DNA from: Didymella arachidicola
Taxonomy: Eukaryota > Ascomycota > Dothideomycetes > Pleosporales > Didymellaceae
Direction: 5' to 3'
Assembly: GCA_016630955.3 (NCBI GenBank)
Contig: CM049994.1
Coordinates: forward strand, 806,001-870,000
Length of the DNA stretch: 64,000 bases
Below are positions 1-11,603 of the stretch, piece after piece. The notes below the pieces were generated by a model, which saw only the letters and a program-made list of their open reading frames with translations, did no database searches and had not been told where the DNA came from. The translations under genes and the position numbers were made by a program. The first letter of the stretch is position 1. Each line of letters begins with the position of its first letter.

Positions 1-219
1 CGCGATTGGACTGGAAATCGTATCACAGTGAACTTTTGTGTGTGGCGTGAGCTACAGCAGCTCCACCCAGTCTATCGCTTGATTGTTGGGACGTAGCCCT
101 CGGCCGTGGATTCAATGATCAGAAATTGTACCTTACACCAGTACAAGCCATTCTGAAGTACATTGCTTACTCAAATGCAAATGGGTATCTCTTGCTACGT
201 CTCCCTATATGCACTGTTC

Positions 220-1488
220 CTATTCTTTCCCCTCTGCGAGCAGCTTCGCAATTTTCTCTTCCAGCATCTTGATGTCATCACCAACGACTTTGACGTTGCC
301 CTGCATAGCTTTCTCGTGCTTCTTGATATCCTCTTCTACCAGCTCTAATTGCTGCTCCCACTTCTTGATCTCTTCCTCTTGTTTGGACTGCCGCGACTCC
401 AGCTCTGTCAATACCTCGTCTGCTTGCCATGCGCTGGTATGTACAAGGCGCAGTGTGCGCAGGCGCTCAAGCACCAAAGGCAGTATAGGCGAAAGCTTGT
501 CGATTGAGGGCAGGGTACCGTAGAGTGCGTTGATCTTAGCCTCCTGGTCCGGTGTTGGCGTGTCGTCAGAAGTACCAGCACGTGATGCTTCCAATCGCGC
601 TTCCTTGAGACTTTCGGCCTCCTCAATCAGCTTCTTGATCTGTTGTGACGCTCCATCCAGATTGTTCGTTGATGCGTCGCTAATTGCACCGAGGGTCTGC
701 TCCAGCCTTTGTAATGTCGTAAATACCGGAAATGTGGAGTCTTCGCTCGTCTCTGGAAGGGTTGCGCCATTGAGTCCAAGGCTGTTCTCCATCTGCATTA
801 TCCTTTTGTCAAACTCCGCTGCCTGACTCAGAACATGCTCCAATTGACTCCTTTGTATTTGCGATCCGGGCAGAGGCGACTGGTGTGCGATGGCTGCTGT
901 AATCTTCGCGCTGGGCACGAATGGCCCATAGCTGTTGAACTTCTGTATTGTCCGATCGAGCAGCGGTTCTGCACCTCCTCTCCTGCTTGCATAAATCTCG
1001 TCGACTTTGTCCGAAATGAGGTCCATGACCTCTTTGGCATCTCGCTCTTCAGTCTGCAGCTTGTCTCCTGACTGTTTCCTCTGTTCGTACTCGGCCTCCA
1101 ACTCCTGCAGCTCACGCTTCACTCTCATCAGCTTTCGCGAGAAGCTCTCCTGCTCCTCGTCACTGTCCTCGCCCAGAACCTCCCCTCGCCGTCTTTGCCG
1201 TGTGTATGTACGGTAGGCCCGTATTCCAGCGGCATTGTCCGAGAAGTCCACATCATTGGCATCTACCCGCGAGGTTTGAAATCGATTGCGCGCTTGGTCG
1301 GCCTGCAGATGTTGGTGGCTCAAACCAGCATCATCCGGATCCGAACCGTAGTCTGACTCAGATATCGCAGTCGAGGCTTGTATTGTTGATACATCTTCAG
1401 CGAGTTCGGGGGTCTCGTATACGTCTGGCGCGGTGTCGATACCGGGCAGGTTATCGAATTTGGGTCGTGATGCTTCTTCTGTAGCCAT
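220..1488 (-). CDS. JNM1: dynactin subunit 2 (dynamitin)
   Basis: Uninterrupted 422-residue frame from ATG to stop. The N-terminus reads FDNLPGIDTAPDVYETPEL, the conserved opening of dynamitin (DCTN2/p50/Jnm1). The rest is mostly charged helical sequence typical of that family: coiled coil at about residues 115-145, another around 275-300, and a long C-terminal coil from about 365 to the end. Dynamitin is the shoulder subunit of dynactin, the cofactor that lets cytoplasmic dynein carry nuclei and endosomes along microtubules. Length fits the family (about 400 residues). No intron is needed, which is unusual among its neighbours. The 3' end faces the left window edge. Confidence 0.9.
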   Translation of the reverse strand: MATEEASRPKFDNLPGIDTAPDVYETPELAEDVSTIQASTAISESDYGSDPDDAGLSHQHLQADQARNRFQTSRVDANDVDFSDNAAGIRAYRTYTRQRRRGEVLGEDSDEEQESFSRKLMRVKRELQELEAEYEQRKQSGDKLQTEERDAKEVMDLISDKVDEIYASRRGGAEPLLDRTIQKFNSYGPFVPSAKITAAIAHQSPLPGSQIQRSQLEHVLSQAAEFDKRIMQMENSLGLNGATLPETSEDSTFPVFTTLQRLEQTLGAISDASTNNLDGASQQIKKLIEEAESLKEARLEASRAGTSDDTPTPDQEAKINALYGTLPSIDKLSPILPLVLERLRTLRLVHTSAWQADEVLTELESRQSKQEEEIKKWEQQLELVEEDIKKHEKAMQGNVKVVGDDIKMLEEKIAKLLAEGKE

Positions 1489-1800
1489 TGCAAGGTAATG
1501 TGAGGTGTGGAAGTAAAGAGAATGTGGCGTCGGCTAGGTGGGACGTCAAGGTTGTGGGGTGTAAACTTTGGGGAACGCGTCAAGTCGCGACCGTCCGTGC
1601 GGCGTGCACGCCGATGTGTATGAAGCTGAAAACTTGAGTGCTGTAGGGTTTGCGGATTGTTAGAACAGAGTATCACGCATCGAAAGCCATGGACACATAT
1701 ATTTCATAAGGTCGAATACGAAATATGCCACAGAGTATGCAAGATGGATTGGTATTGTTTTGCCTTGTCCTCGATGATCACTACCCAGCTATAAATGCGC
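1489..1800. other. intergenic: dynamitin 5' flank and ARPC2 3' flank
   Basis: 312 bases between the dynamitin start codon and the ARPC2 stop codon. Both genes run on the minus strand, so this should hold the ARPC2 3' UTR and the dynamitin promoter. I see no further gene. Confidence 0.5.
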
Positions 1801-2962
1801 TTACGCTTGAACCCTGAATGTTCGTCCACTAGCTGTTTTGCGCTCCTTCTCTTCTGACTCGGGCCTTGCTCTTCGCAGAACTGTGACAGGATGAGCGCAT
1901 GGATAGAGCTACGAGAACCACGTGTCAACATACCTTGGAGGAAATCGGCGGTCCTCTTGCGCATTCTCGAGTGGATGAACGCCTTGGAAGCCTTAATGTG
2001 GTAGTGAAAGTAGTCGCGGAAGGTCTGGATGTGGGAGATGACTTCGGCTCGTCGTGCAGTTGCCAGATGGCGAGGGAAAAGGACTAAAAATTGTCAGCAA
2101 TGTGTCCCACACGGAATTATAGGAAACCCACCAAACGTGATGTAGCCAATATCGGCAGAGCCAGATGTGTCAACACCCGGAATGCCCTGGAGCTCGAGAG
2201 GTGGGTCGTTACGGAAAAGCACTTGGGGCGCATTCTGGATAGCTCTCCGTCTGGCATCGACGAATTCCTGCAGGAACACTTTTCCGAAGATCCTGTCCGT
2301 CTCTTCTCTGAAGACAGTGGAGAATATAACTGTGACACGGTCGAAACTGGCCTTGATGTATATCGCTTCCTCTTCACGGTAGTGGATCGCCCGAACCTCA
2401 CCACCCTCCTTCACACCCTGGGGCGCAGATTCCGATGTGTACTTCGAAGCCTCTTCTTGGAGCTGTGCAAACTCGTCGAAGGCCTGCTCAAAGGGTGCAG
2501 CCATTGCGTTGCGCTTGAGGAGTGATATGCGCCTGATGAGATCATCGCGACTCTCTGGTAGCTGTCAGCCGCTGCATTGGTCCAACTGACTGCTCCTCTC
2601 ACCCTTGTCTTCTGGCAGGTTCTCCAGATCTATCAGCACGGAGAAGTCGTACCCTGACTCCGGCGAGACGATGTAGGGGCCATATTCGCGCTCGAGAACT
2701 GCCTGGGCGCCGTACTGGACGAGCTCGGAAAAGCACTTGATCTGCAGAGAGACAAGGATCTTGGTCTTGCTTTCGGGGGTCGAGATGTGAAATGTGACGC
2801 CATCGAAGTCGGAGACCACTTGGTCAATGTTCGCTGGAGCTCCTCTGTATGCGGTCAGTATGGCATGTCGCAGCGCGGGTAGCGGCGGTGCATGGCGCAC
2901 CCGGAGAAGCGGTCCTTCAGCAAGGACTCGATGAGCACGTTCTGGTAGTCGAGGAGAAGCAT
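1801..2962 (-). CDS. ARC35: Arp2/3 complex 34-kDa subunit (ARPC2)
   Basis: Five exons give a 318-residue protein: 2962-2901, 2844-2603, 2554-2132, 2083-1934 and 1880-1801. All phases agree and introns are 48-56 bp. It begins MLLLDYQNVLIESLLKDRF and contains the family signatures VVSDFDGVTFHIST and ADIGYITF. It ends with the helix RMRKRTADFLQVLRRARPE followed by a basic tail. ARPC2 forms the scaffold of the seven-subunit Arp2/3 complex with ARPC4, binds the mother filament and nucleates actin branches at endocytic patches. It starts 327 bp from the divergently transcribed DIP2/UTP12 gene, so the two probably share a promoter region. The assignment is secure; splice sites are inferred from frame and homology. 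Confidence 0.93.
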
Positions 2963-3289
2963 TGTAGCGGTCGAGTTGCTGTGAAGGGGCGCAACTGCGT
3001 ATGGCGGGGAGCTCTCGTAGGCTGATGCGGAGGCCACAGCCCGGAGGTGCCCAGTGTCGTCGTTGGAAGGTGGGTCAGCGCCAGCCACGAGCTGTGGCGC
3101 ACCTTAGGGCGGGTCGCAACTTCCAAAAAGTTTCGAGAGCTGCCGTCGAGAAAAGTTCACTAACTTTCGAGCTGGCAGCCAACCACAGCACAAGAGACCT
3201 GCGAAAGTAATGACCTGAAGAACGTATTGCTGATCGTCGACTTTGATCCACACAATTGCGATTCCCTCAAATTTTGCTAGTGGCACAAA
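2963..3289. promoter_or_regulatory. divergent promoter region ARPC2 / DIP2
   Basis: 327 bases separate the two start codons, which point away from each other. Both promoters and 5' UTRs must lie here. I cannot assign specific factor sites. Confidence 0.5.
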
Positions 3290-6214
3290 ATGGTCAAGTC
3301 ATATAGGTATGCCTTGCAGGCGCAAAGCAGCTGCGCCTTCCACTAACAAGTCTTCAGTAAGTATGAGCAGAGCGACGCCTTTGGCGTTGTTGCGACTGCC
3401 ACTTCGAACCTCGTTTGGGCCGCCGAAGCCACTGCACCAGGCACCAAGTCCTCCGGAGCAGGACGCGCATACGCCGCCGCAAACGAAGAAGTGCTCTGCT
3501 GGGACGTAAAGAAGGGCGAGCTGTTGAGCAGATGGCGCGACGCCAGCTGCACTGAAGAGGTCACGGTCATCTGCAGGAGCGAGATCGACCAGGATGTGTT
3601 CGCTGTAGGATACGCTGATGGAAGCATACGAATCTGGGATGCGAGAACGTCGACCGCCATTATCAGTTTCAACGGACATAAATCAGCCGTCACCACACTG
3701 GCTTTCGACCAGAGCGGAGTGCGACTGGCAAGTGGTGCCAAGGATACAGACATTGTGATCTGGGATCTGGTTTCTGAGACTGGTCTTTTCAAGCTTCGAG
3801 GACACAAGGGACAGATCACTGGATTGCAGTTCCTTCATCCTGAAACAGTACCACAAGAAGATGGCGAAGAGCTGGAAATGGACATAGACCAGGCCTTCCT
3901 ACTCTCGACGAGTAAAGACGCTTTGATTAAGATCTGGGACATAAGCACACAGCACTGCATCGAAACACACATTGCGCAGACAAACGGAGAGTGTTGGGCG
4001 TTGGGAGTATCACAGGATGGCAGTGGGTGCATTACAGCAGGAAACGATGGCGAGTTGAAGGTCTGGGCTATCGACCTGCCAGGGCTACGACAAGCTGGAG
4101 CTGCTGTTGGCGAAGCCACCGAGCAGCGCTACCTCACAGCACGAGGTATATTATACCGAGCTGGGAAGGACCGAACGCAGGGCATTTCCTTCCACCCCAA
4201 GTCGAACTACGTCGCCGTACATGGCGCAGAGAAGGCGGTCGAGATTTGGCGGATACGCACAGAAGAAGAAGTGAAAAAGAGCCTACTGAGGAAGAGGAAG
4301 AGAAGACGCGAGAAGGGCAAGAACGAGACAGAAGGCGGGCCACAGGAAGAAGAGACAGAAGACAAGATCAATGTTGCAGATGCTGAAATTGGCGACGTCA
4401 TCACCTCATACGTCACAGTGCGCACGGCAGGTAAGGTGCGGTCTGCGGCATGGATGAAGACGAGGGGATCGAAGAAGATGCAGCTCTTGATCGGCACCAA
4501 CAACAATCTTATCGACGTATACGACATCCCCACGAAAAGCAAGTCTAAGAGCGACGAGGTGCCAGACTATACTCGCACATTATCCGTCGAGCTCGCAGGA
4601 CACAGGAATGATGTACGCGCATTGGCACTCAGCTCAGACGACCGCATGTTGGCATCAGCTTCAAGCGGCGGCCTCAAGATCTGGAATATCAAGACACAGA
4701 ACTGCCTGCGAACGCTGGAGTGTGGTTACGCACTCTGCTGCGCGTTCTTGCCCGGTGACAAAATCGTAGTTGTGGGTACGAAAGAAGGCCATCTCGAACT
4801 ATACGACATTGCCGCTTCGTCTTTGCTGGACAAGATTGAAGCTCACGAGGGTGCAGTCTGGACCTTACAAGTCCACCCTGACGGCAAGTCTCTCATTACA
4901 GGAAGTGCAGACAAGTCGGTGAAGTTTTGGAACTTCGAGATTGTTCAGGAAGAAATTCCCGGCACAAAGCGCACGACGCCTCGCCTCAAGCTTACCCAGT
5001 CGCGCGTTCTGAAGCTTAACGATGACGTTCTGAGCCTACAGTTCTCGCCCGACTCTAGGCTACTAGCTGTCGCAACGCTCGACAACACTGTCAAGATCTT
5101 TTTCGTCGATTCCCTCAAGCTCTTTCTCAACCTATATGGCCACAAGCTTCCGGTACTCAACATGTCGATCTCGAGCGACAGCAAACTGATTGCAACATGC
5201 TCGGCCGACAAGAACGTTCGAATCTGGGGTCTCGACTTTGGTGATTGCCACAAGGCGCTCTTTGGCCACGAAGACAGCATCATGCAGATCTCTTTCATCC
5301 CACATCCTGTCGATGGCGACGAGAAGCACATCTTCTTCACTGCCAGTAAAGGCAAGACGATCAAGAGCTGGGACGGCGACAAGTTCCAACAGATCCAGAA
5401 GTTCCGCGGTCACCACGGTGAGATCTGGGCCATGACAATGGCACGCACAGGTGACTTTATTGTCACAGCCTCCCATGACAAAAGTATCCGCATTTGGTCC
5501 AAGTCTGACGAGCCAATCTTCCTTGAGGAAGAGCGCGAGCGCGAACTGGAGGAGTTGTATGAGAACACCCTGGCCCACTCGCTTGAAGATGAGGAGAACC
5601 CCAACGGCGAGCGCGCAGAGGCAGTCGATGCCTCAAAGCAGACGATCAGCTCCCTCACAGCCGGAGAACGCATTCAAGAAGCGCTCGATCTTGGCATGGC
5701 AGATTTGGAAGTCGTACGTGACTGGGAGGTGCAAAGACGAGCGAACCCTAAGATCGCACCGCCGCAGCGCAATGTCATGTTCATGGCCCTTGGCAACATC
5801 TCTGCCGAGCGTCATGTGCTGAACACAATGGCCAAAATACCTGCGGCCCAGCTCCAAGACGCGCTGCTCGTATTGCCCTTCGCGTCCCTCCCCGCGCTTT
5901 TTACATTCCTCAGCATCTGGGTGCAGAAGGGGTGGAATGTTACTCTCACCTGCCGTGTTCTGTTCTTCATGCTTAAGACACATCAAAAGCAGATCGTTGC
6001 TTCGAGAGAGCTGAAGACAGTGCTAGAAGATATGAGAAGCGATTTGCGGAGGAGTTTGAGCGGCAACAAGGACTTGATTGGTTTCAATGTTGCAGCGCTG
6101 AGGTTCGTTGGCGAGAGGGTGGACGAGCAGAAGATCGTCAGGCTGGAGGATGTGGAGAAGATGGAAGAGGAGGGCAAGCAAAGGAAGAAGAGAGGGTTCG
6201 TGGATGTTGCGTAA
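3290..6214 (+). CDS. DIP2: U3 snoRNP WD40 protein Dip2/Utp12 (WDR3)
   Basis: Exon 1 (3290-3306) encodes MVKSY; exon 2 runs 3358-6214. The 957-residue product matches the roughly 940 residues of yeast Dip2. The start MVKSYSKYEQSDAFGVV is the family's conserved opening. Two beta-propellers of WD40 repeats follow (IRIWD, IVIWD, LIKIWD, LKVWAID, LKIWN, VKFWN, VRIWG, IRIW), split by a basic linker (RKRKRRREKGK). A helical Utp12 domain closes the protein, containing GWNVTLTCRVLFFMLKTHQK. Dip2 belongs to the UTP-B subcomplex of the 90S pre-ribosome and is needed for 18S rRNA processing in the nucleolus. The short first exon with a 51-bp intron is inferred from frame and splice consensus. Confidence 0.95.
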
Positions 6215-6738
6215 AAGTTCTGATCATTTTATGCATTGAAAGGCGTTCACGGCCTGATTGGTTAAGTGTAGGTATCGATGAGCCCCCGGACGCTCTTGTT
6301 GATATCCAGCGAATCACTGATACATATTCGGTCCTTGAACGGTCATGAGCCCTTGCAGCTCACTTTGTGTTTAGACCAAACCGGGCGCTTGATCTTCACT
6401 TGTTCAGTGTAATAACCATCCCCACCGGTGATCTGTCCGACACAATCAAGGCCTAGAGCCCGATATGAAAGCACTCATGATCTTACGATACTCACCGCCA
6501 ACCCCTTTGAATGTATAGCACAATTCGAGTTGCTAACAATGTATTCCTTCTCACTGAGGATGGTGCGCAGTCAAATACCGACTACCTACCCTACACTTGG
6601 AAACCATGAGCCTGTCTGCGACTACCTCTGGCGACACGAGGTGTGCGTGCGATAAGACAGTATGAAATTATTTGTTTGTACGTAAAACATTGCGCTACGG
6701 AGAATTCATACGAGAAGGCTACCAAGATTTGTAGATGC
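6215..6738. other. intergenic, convergent 3' ends
   Basis: 524 bases between two convergent genes. It should contain both 3' UTRs. No coding or RNA gene is supported. Confidence 0.4.
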
Positions 6739-8905
6739 CTAGCTGACCTCTTTGACCATCGATCTGGGCAACTTGACCTCTCCGATTCCACCATCTTCAC
6801 TCACCCTCCCATGAACAGCACGATCGATGTATCCTGCCACATCCCGTGCGTCAGCCGGTCCGACCAGCCTTATACTCTGCTTGATCTGCTCATTCTTTGC
6901 ATCTTTCTGTTGCTTCTTCCAGGCATCGCGCGCGTTCTTTGCCTTCTCGAATAGGTTCAACCTACTGGCAGCGCGTTCGATCATACTTTCGCTTTGCTCC
7001 GCAACCGCATTCGAGTGTGACGCTGGAGGTGCTGTGAGTGGGGATCCAACGTTATGCGACCGCCGGCGCGGCTGTGGGCCAATGTGATGTAACGAGAAGT
7101 CATCCTGTAGTTGTGAGGTAGCGAGTGATGTCGTCGAGTACGAAAATGACCGCGTGACCAAAGGCGAGCCTATGGGCGACGAGAACTTGTGTCTTATTGC
7201 AGCAAAAGGACCATTGCTCTGCTGCTGTGAGGTCGTACTATGACATGAGCTGCGCCGCGAGAAGTCGCGGCGGAAAGGCGATGACGCAGGGAAGTCGGGC
7301 CAGGAAAGATCTGAGAAGGGCGGTGAAGGCGATTTGCTAGCAGTCTTCGGTCTGGGAGTAGACAACGGTGACTGTCGAATGACTGCAAGCCCGCCTGGAA
7401 GACGGAAAAGTGGAGTCGCCATCCCATACGGAGCGGATTGTATGAAGGGCTCTTGTGGCATTTTCTCAAATTGTTGGGATCGTGAAAGCGAGATGTGCAG
7501 TGGTGCCTTCGGCTCAGAGTCTTTGCGCAAGATTCTGCGAGATAGTATATCTTTTCCATGCTGAACCATGTTTGCAAGGCGCGCGTCATGCTTCAGATAT
7601 ACATCGGCAGTAGATTCAGGAAGCGTTGTAGTCGAAGAAACTCCAGGGTCACTCCAAGATATTGTGTTGACGTCTGTTTGAAACTCCCTCCGCAATCGGT
7701 GATTGACCCAAGAGCTCATCTTCCTGATATTCTTGTATCTTCCCGATGAAGAGGTGGGAGGCAGCGAAGGCCTTTGAGTAGGCCCTTCATGCGATGTATT
7801 GCCTCCTTTGTTCCATGCTAGCGGTTGCGGAGTAAGTAATCCTTGATCTTTCGGTGGTGTCCTTGGTGATTCTATAATATCGTAGTCACCAAACGAGCGG
7901 TCAGCAAGCAAACTGTGGTAGTCCTGAGCAAGACTCAATGCTTGCAGCTTGTCGCTTATCTCTGTTTCTTCTGGACTGACAGGGCTATCAACCGCCAGGG
8001 TACCGCCCTTTCGAAGTTGGGTAGTCTTGTCACTGTGTAGGTCTAGGTACGAGTCGTCGTCCAGTTGCGCCGAGTCTGCGCGTTGATGGGGCCCACCCCA
8101 TACAGCGCCCTGGTCGTGTTGTGATCCTAGACTGGGCGAGTCGAACGCTCTCTGCTTCAGCGCTATGTCTGAGAGAGCAGAAGCAAGATCTAGAGGTGAA
8201 GGTATATCGGCACCGTGGAAACGCTCCCAAGATGGTATATCATACTCTGTGTTGGATGAATATCTTGAGCTTAGTGACGGCAAGGTGTCTTTGGAATTCT
8301 TCCTCGTCGAGCCTGGGATCGACAAGGATAGAGAAAGTCTCGAGGGGTTACGGGGTGGTACGACAGGCGCAGCTGCGGCCCGTTCGTGTATAGGATCTAG
8401 TGGAGTTTGTGGAAAGCCGATGCATTGCTGCCATAGAAGTGGTTCCGATTGCATAGCTGCAATGTCTTCTGGTGGCTCAGGTAGAAGGGGAGAGTATTGT
8501 CGAAGAACGAAAGGGGCCGTAGATTGAGCTTGAATGCCGTCACCGTTATCCCAATCGGCGGGCGGTTCCCACAGTGACAGGACAGTAGTGACTGAAGAAG
8601 AAGAAGGAAGTTTTGGCAGCGGTGGTTTCGCAGGTACTGCTGGTAATGGCTTGTCAGGAGCCCGAGGTGTTACACGTATGAATGACTTGAAAGATCGCAT
8701 TGGACGTTCCATTCCGTGAAGACGAGAGGAATATAGCATATGCTGAACATCCGCAGACGGTGATTCCATTCCTCGACTTTTGCGAACGGGGTGATGAAGA
8801 CGTCGGATGCTCTGACCATGGTCGCTTTCTAGAATATTACCTGACAAAGAAGGGCGTCAACGCCATAGCACGTGGCTGAGTACCTGTGCTGCGTCCTGTT
8901 CGCAT
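6739..8905 (-). CDS. disordered proline/serine-rich fungal protein, unknown function
   Basis: A tiny first exon (8905-8884, MRTGRST) joined across a 43-bp intron to one long exon (8840-6739) gives 707 residues. The long frame has no upstream ATG of its own, which is why I add exon 1; both sides fit phase 1 and intron ends are GT/AG. The protein is rich in Ser, Pro and charged residues. A poly-proline stretch (PDKPLPAVPAKPPLPKLP, about residue 70) could bind SH3 or WW domains. Several Arg-rich Ser patches follow. A basic helix at the C-terminus (LNLFEKAKNARDAWKKQQKDAKNEQIKQS) precedes RLVGPADARDVAGYIDRAV. I recognise no catalytic domain. It looks like a filamentous-fungal scaffold or signalling protein, but no function can be assigned. 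Confidence 0.75.
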
Positions 8906-9890
8906 GTCAAATGTGGAACAAAGACTCAAAACGATCAGACCTGTAGGTCGCATTGCCGCACGCAGCTCGAACGCTACTTCGCTCATTACTCTCGTGAGTC
9001 TGACGCATTCCATCGAGGTTCATGTCAGATCCAATCGGCCCAGCTTCATCTTATTGTGGAATGGACGACGCTGCCGCAGTGAATATCTTCTGACTGAGTA
9101 GGTGTATACTCTTGATGCCTGCGCTATGCCGGTCAGTGCCCTCAAAGATTTTCGACAAATGTGTCAAAATAGCACAGAAGTGGAGTACGCTTTGTTCAAG
9201 CGGTGCCGGAAGATTGAGGATATTGAAGAGGGGATGATTGAAGGGCCGCTGGTGATCAGAAACGACCGCTGCTTTCAGCGAGGGCAAGGGCGGGAGTGGG
9301 GCCACCTTACAGTTGGACCAATCACAAACCGGATCACTTGAGCAGCATATAATAGTCAACACGAATGATTACTTATCGGGATTAGACAAGCCGATATAGT
9401 CGAGGATGTCCGTTGGTGAATGTAGTGGAGCCACTGAGGGCTTCATAGGCACTTCCGCACAGCCAAAGTCAGACAGGAAAGTGACTGTGCCATTCAGCAG
9501 TGACAGCCTGTACCCCGAATGGCTGTGTTGATTGTCGAGGCCTAGAATCGCGGATAAGGTCTTGCATTTTCGAAAGTTTCCAAAGTAGACGCGAAGCTCT
9601 GTCTGGCTTCTGAAGTATGACATTTGAGAATTGAGCACTTGGCACCACCAGCTTGCACGTGAATAAGCTAGAACTACATACTGTGTAGTCATGCCAATTG
9701 CTCTACAATGTAAGCTGTGTCAACCTGGTCATAGTATACTAGCGTATTTTCATAGCTTCGGGTCAATGACGTAGCTGATGCATGCCCCTCCGAATAACCT
9801 CGACCTTCACTGCCAAGTATCATCAAAGCTTGTCGTTATATCCCTACCTTGTATCACAACGTCAATTATATCCTCTCAAGATCAGTCAAT
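8906..9890. other. intergenic with a weak 107-codon ORF
   Basis: 985 bases. The only frame of note is a minus-strand ATG ORF at 9369-9692 (107 codons, MTTQYVVLAYSRASWWCQ...). It has no recognisable domain and no clear coding character, so I do not call it a gene. The 3' part should be the promoter of the small gene at 9891. Confidence 0.3.
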
Positions 9891-10352
9891 ATGGGCTATG
9901 ATCAGTCAGGCGTTACTCGCTCTCTCAACACCATCCAGAATGAGCTTCAATACCTAGCGTCACAAGGAGTTATCGCACCTCCACAGATGCAGTCTATCCA
10001 AGCACAACTGCCGGTCTGTCACTCAACAATCTTTCGAAGTGTAAGTTACTGACTGCAGTGAAGCGCCCTGATGGCCAGCCAGCCCAATACATCGACCCGC
10101 GCTACGTCAACGGCAACCAGCAATTCAACCCAGCATTGATTGCACAGCAAGCGCAGGATCCTAACAATCCGGCACATCCAAACAACCCTAAGGCCAGTAT
10201 GATCACTCAAACTTGAATTATGAAATCTGACTCTATTCCAGCATCACGAGTGGGCAGGCAAGCTGGCGCACAAATTCGGTAACGCCGCTGTGTACGGTGC
10301 GGGCGCAACCTTCGGTGCTGATCTAGTAAACGATGTCATGAGGAAATTTTAG
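9891..10352 (+). CDS. small Lsb1/Pin3-like N-terminal-domain protein
   Basis: Three exons (9891-10013, 10064-10192, 10242-10352) encode 120 residues. The N-terminus (RSLNTIQNELQYLASQGVI, then a run of QMQSIQAQLP) resembles the helical opening of yeast Lsb1/Pin3 proteins (SLxxIRxELExLxxxxVI), but no SH3 domain follows. A Gln/Pro/Asn-rich middle is followed by WAGKLAHKFGNAAVYGAGATFGADLVNDV, a glycine-zipper-like amphipathic segment that could associate with membranes. The first intron needs an unusual GAAG acceptor just after TACTGAC. The second is best read as GC-AG (AAG|GCCAGT); it is the only junction that keeps the WAGKL frame. The family relation is inferred, not proven. Function may relate to actin patches by analogy with Lsb1. 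Confidence 0.7.
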
Positions 10353-10802
10353 AGGTTTCAAATTGTCTAGCAGAAGATAGGCGATTAAATTCGAAATCTA
10401 GGGTATGCTGGGTATATAACGTTCTGTGACACACATCCGCGTGCTCTTTGCTATGCAAGGTCACCTTTCTCTAAGAGGCTGTAACCGGCATCCGCGGCAC
10501 TAGATTGGCTGCAAGTGATTTGCGCTGTCGCGCCTCTTGCTGGACAAACGACTTCGGCTGCCGATTTCGGCTGAGTTGTTTTGGAGCCGCATGACGTCCA
10601 AAAAGCTCGTCTAATGCAACTCCGCGGCTGCACGAACTTTGTCATGATGGACACTTCGAGCAGCGAATGCCTTTCCTTATGCTCCTTGCTCTTCCATCCC
10701 ACAGCATATTTGTGGTCACCCCTCGTTGAGGTCCATGACTTCAAACTCAAGATATTCCTCGTACTTTCAGCGACCGTATCCAAAGCTCGATCAGTGTTCA
10801 CC
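10353..10802. other. intergenic, convergent 3' ends
   Basis: 450 bases between the small gene and the YTH1 stop codon. It contains 3' UTRs. Frames in it on both strands look like chance ORFs. Confidence 0.4.
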
Positions 10803-11603
10803 TCACCCTCTGCCTCGTCCTCTGCCTCCGCGCTTGTTGCCCCGCCATCCACCTCTACCGCCTCTGCCGCCACGAAACCCTCGTTCCTCACCACGCTCAC
10901 GCTCCTCCTCTTCTCTCCTCATCATCTCTCGCTCTCGTTCTGCGCGCTCCGCATCAAGCTCCTCTTGTGTCTTTTCAATCCGCACCTTCGGCTTCTCGAG
11001 ATCGGTGGGGAATCTTGGGTGTGCGCCATCTTTGCACTGTGGGCCTGCAGGACAGAAACCGCATAAGTAAAACGGGCATATCCTCTCTTTCTTGTTGTGC
11101 TTCAGCGAACAGTGGGGTCCGAGCGGACAGAAACCGCGGTCGTAATGTGGGCATGATGGTCGCTTCGCTTCAGGGTCGATATGTAGGTACAGACAATCAT
11201 CTCCGTTGGAGCATGTCTGGGTCCGCGCGTAGTACGAACACTCGGGCATTCGTCGTAGGTTATACTCGTGTAAGAATTCGCAAGTCTCGCCTTTCTTGCA
11301 CAAGCCGCGCAGCCAGTGCTTGCACACAAGACTGGGAAATTTACTGTCAGAATGAGTTGCTTTGGCCTGGAAGAAAAAAAGGGTAACGCACTTATTGTAC
11401 GAAGACGAGACAGGGTGCTTGTCAGGGCAGCGACTACCCAAAGGACAGTGCCCTTGTTGATATGCTCTACATAACGAGCGATTGGGATCGAGGCCAAACC
11501 GATACTCCCGTCGCAGGAAGTCACTGAAATGGAAACTGTATTGGGCTTTCGCGGTCTCGTCGAGCTGCTGGTCAGGTGCGACTGGGGTCTGCACCTCTGT
11601 CAT
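10803..11603 (-). CDS. YTH1: CPSF30/Yth1, five-CCCH-finger mRNA 3'-end processing factor
   Basis: Two exons (11603-11392, 11331-10803) give 246 residues. The 60-bp intron restores SSYNNLVCKHWLRG, as in Yth1 proteins. Five CCCH zinc fingers follow in a row: CRAYQQGHCPLGSRCPDKH, CKHWLRGLCKKGETCEFLH, CSYYARTQTCSNGDDCLYLH, CPHYDRGFCPLGPHCSLKH and a final finger starting CPFYLCGFCPAGPQC. After them comes a long acidic/arginine coil (about residues 185-220) and an RGG-rich tail ending GRGRGRG. Yth1 is a core subunit of the cleavage and polyadenylation factor: fingers 2 and 3 read the polyadenylation signal, and the later fingers bridge to Fip1. The RGG tail goes beyond the yeast protein and is common in filamentous fungi. 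The intron length is a multiple of three, so retention would not shift the frame. Confidence 0.93.
   Translation of the reverse strand: MTEVQTPVAPDQQLDETAKAQYSFHFSDFLRREYRFGLDPNRSLCRAYQQGHCPLGSRCPDKHPVSSSYNKCVTLFFFQAKATHSDSKFPSLVCKHWLRGLCKKGETCEFLHEYNLRRMPECSYYARTQTCSNGDDCLYLHIDPEAKRPSCPHYDRGFCPLGPHCSLKHNKKERICPFYLCGFCPAGPQCKDGAHPRFPTDLEKPKVRIEKTQEELDAERAEREREMMRREEEERERGEERGFRGGRGGRGGWRGNKRGGRGRGRG

Noticed and set aside
8840..8847. Start of the proline-rich protein at a TTG at 8847
   Set aside because: Not an ATG; a spliced 22-base first exon with ATG at 8905 explains the frame better.
9369..9692. 107-codon minus-strand ORF with ATG
   Set aside because: No recognisable domain, no conserved motif, and no coding-like composition; kept only as a note in the intergenic entry.
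10451..11066. ORFs on both strands antisense to the YTH1 3' end
   Set aside because: Shadow frames of the RGG/Glu-rich coding sequence.
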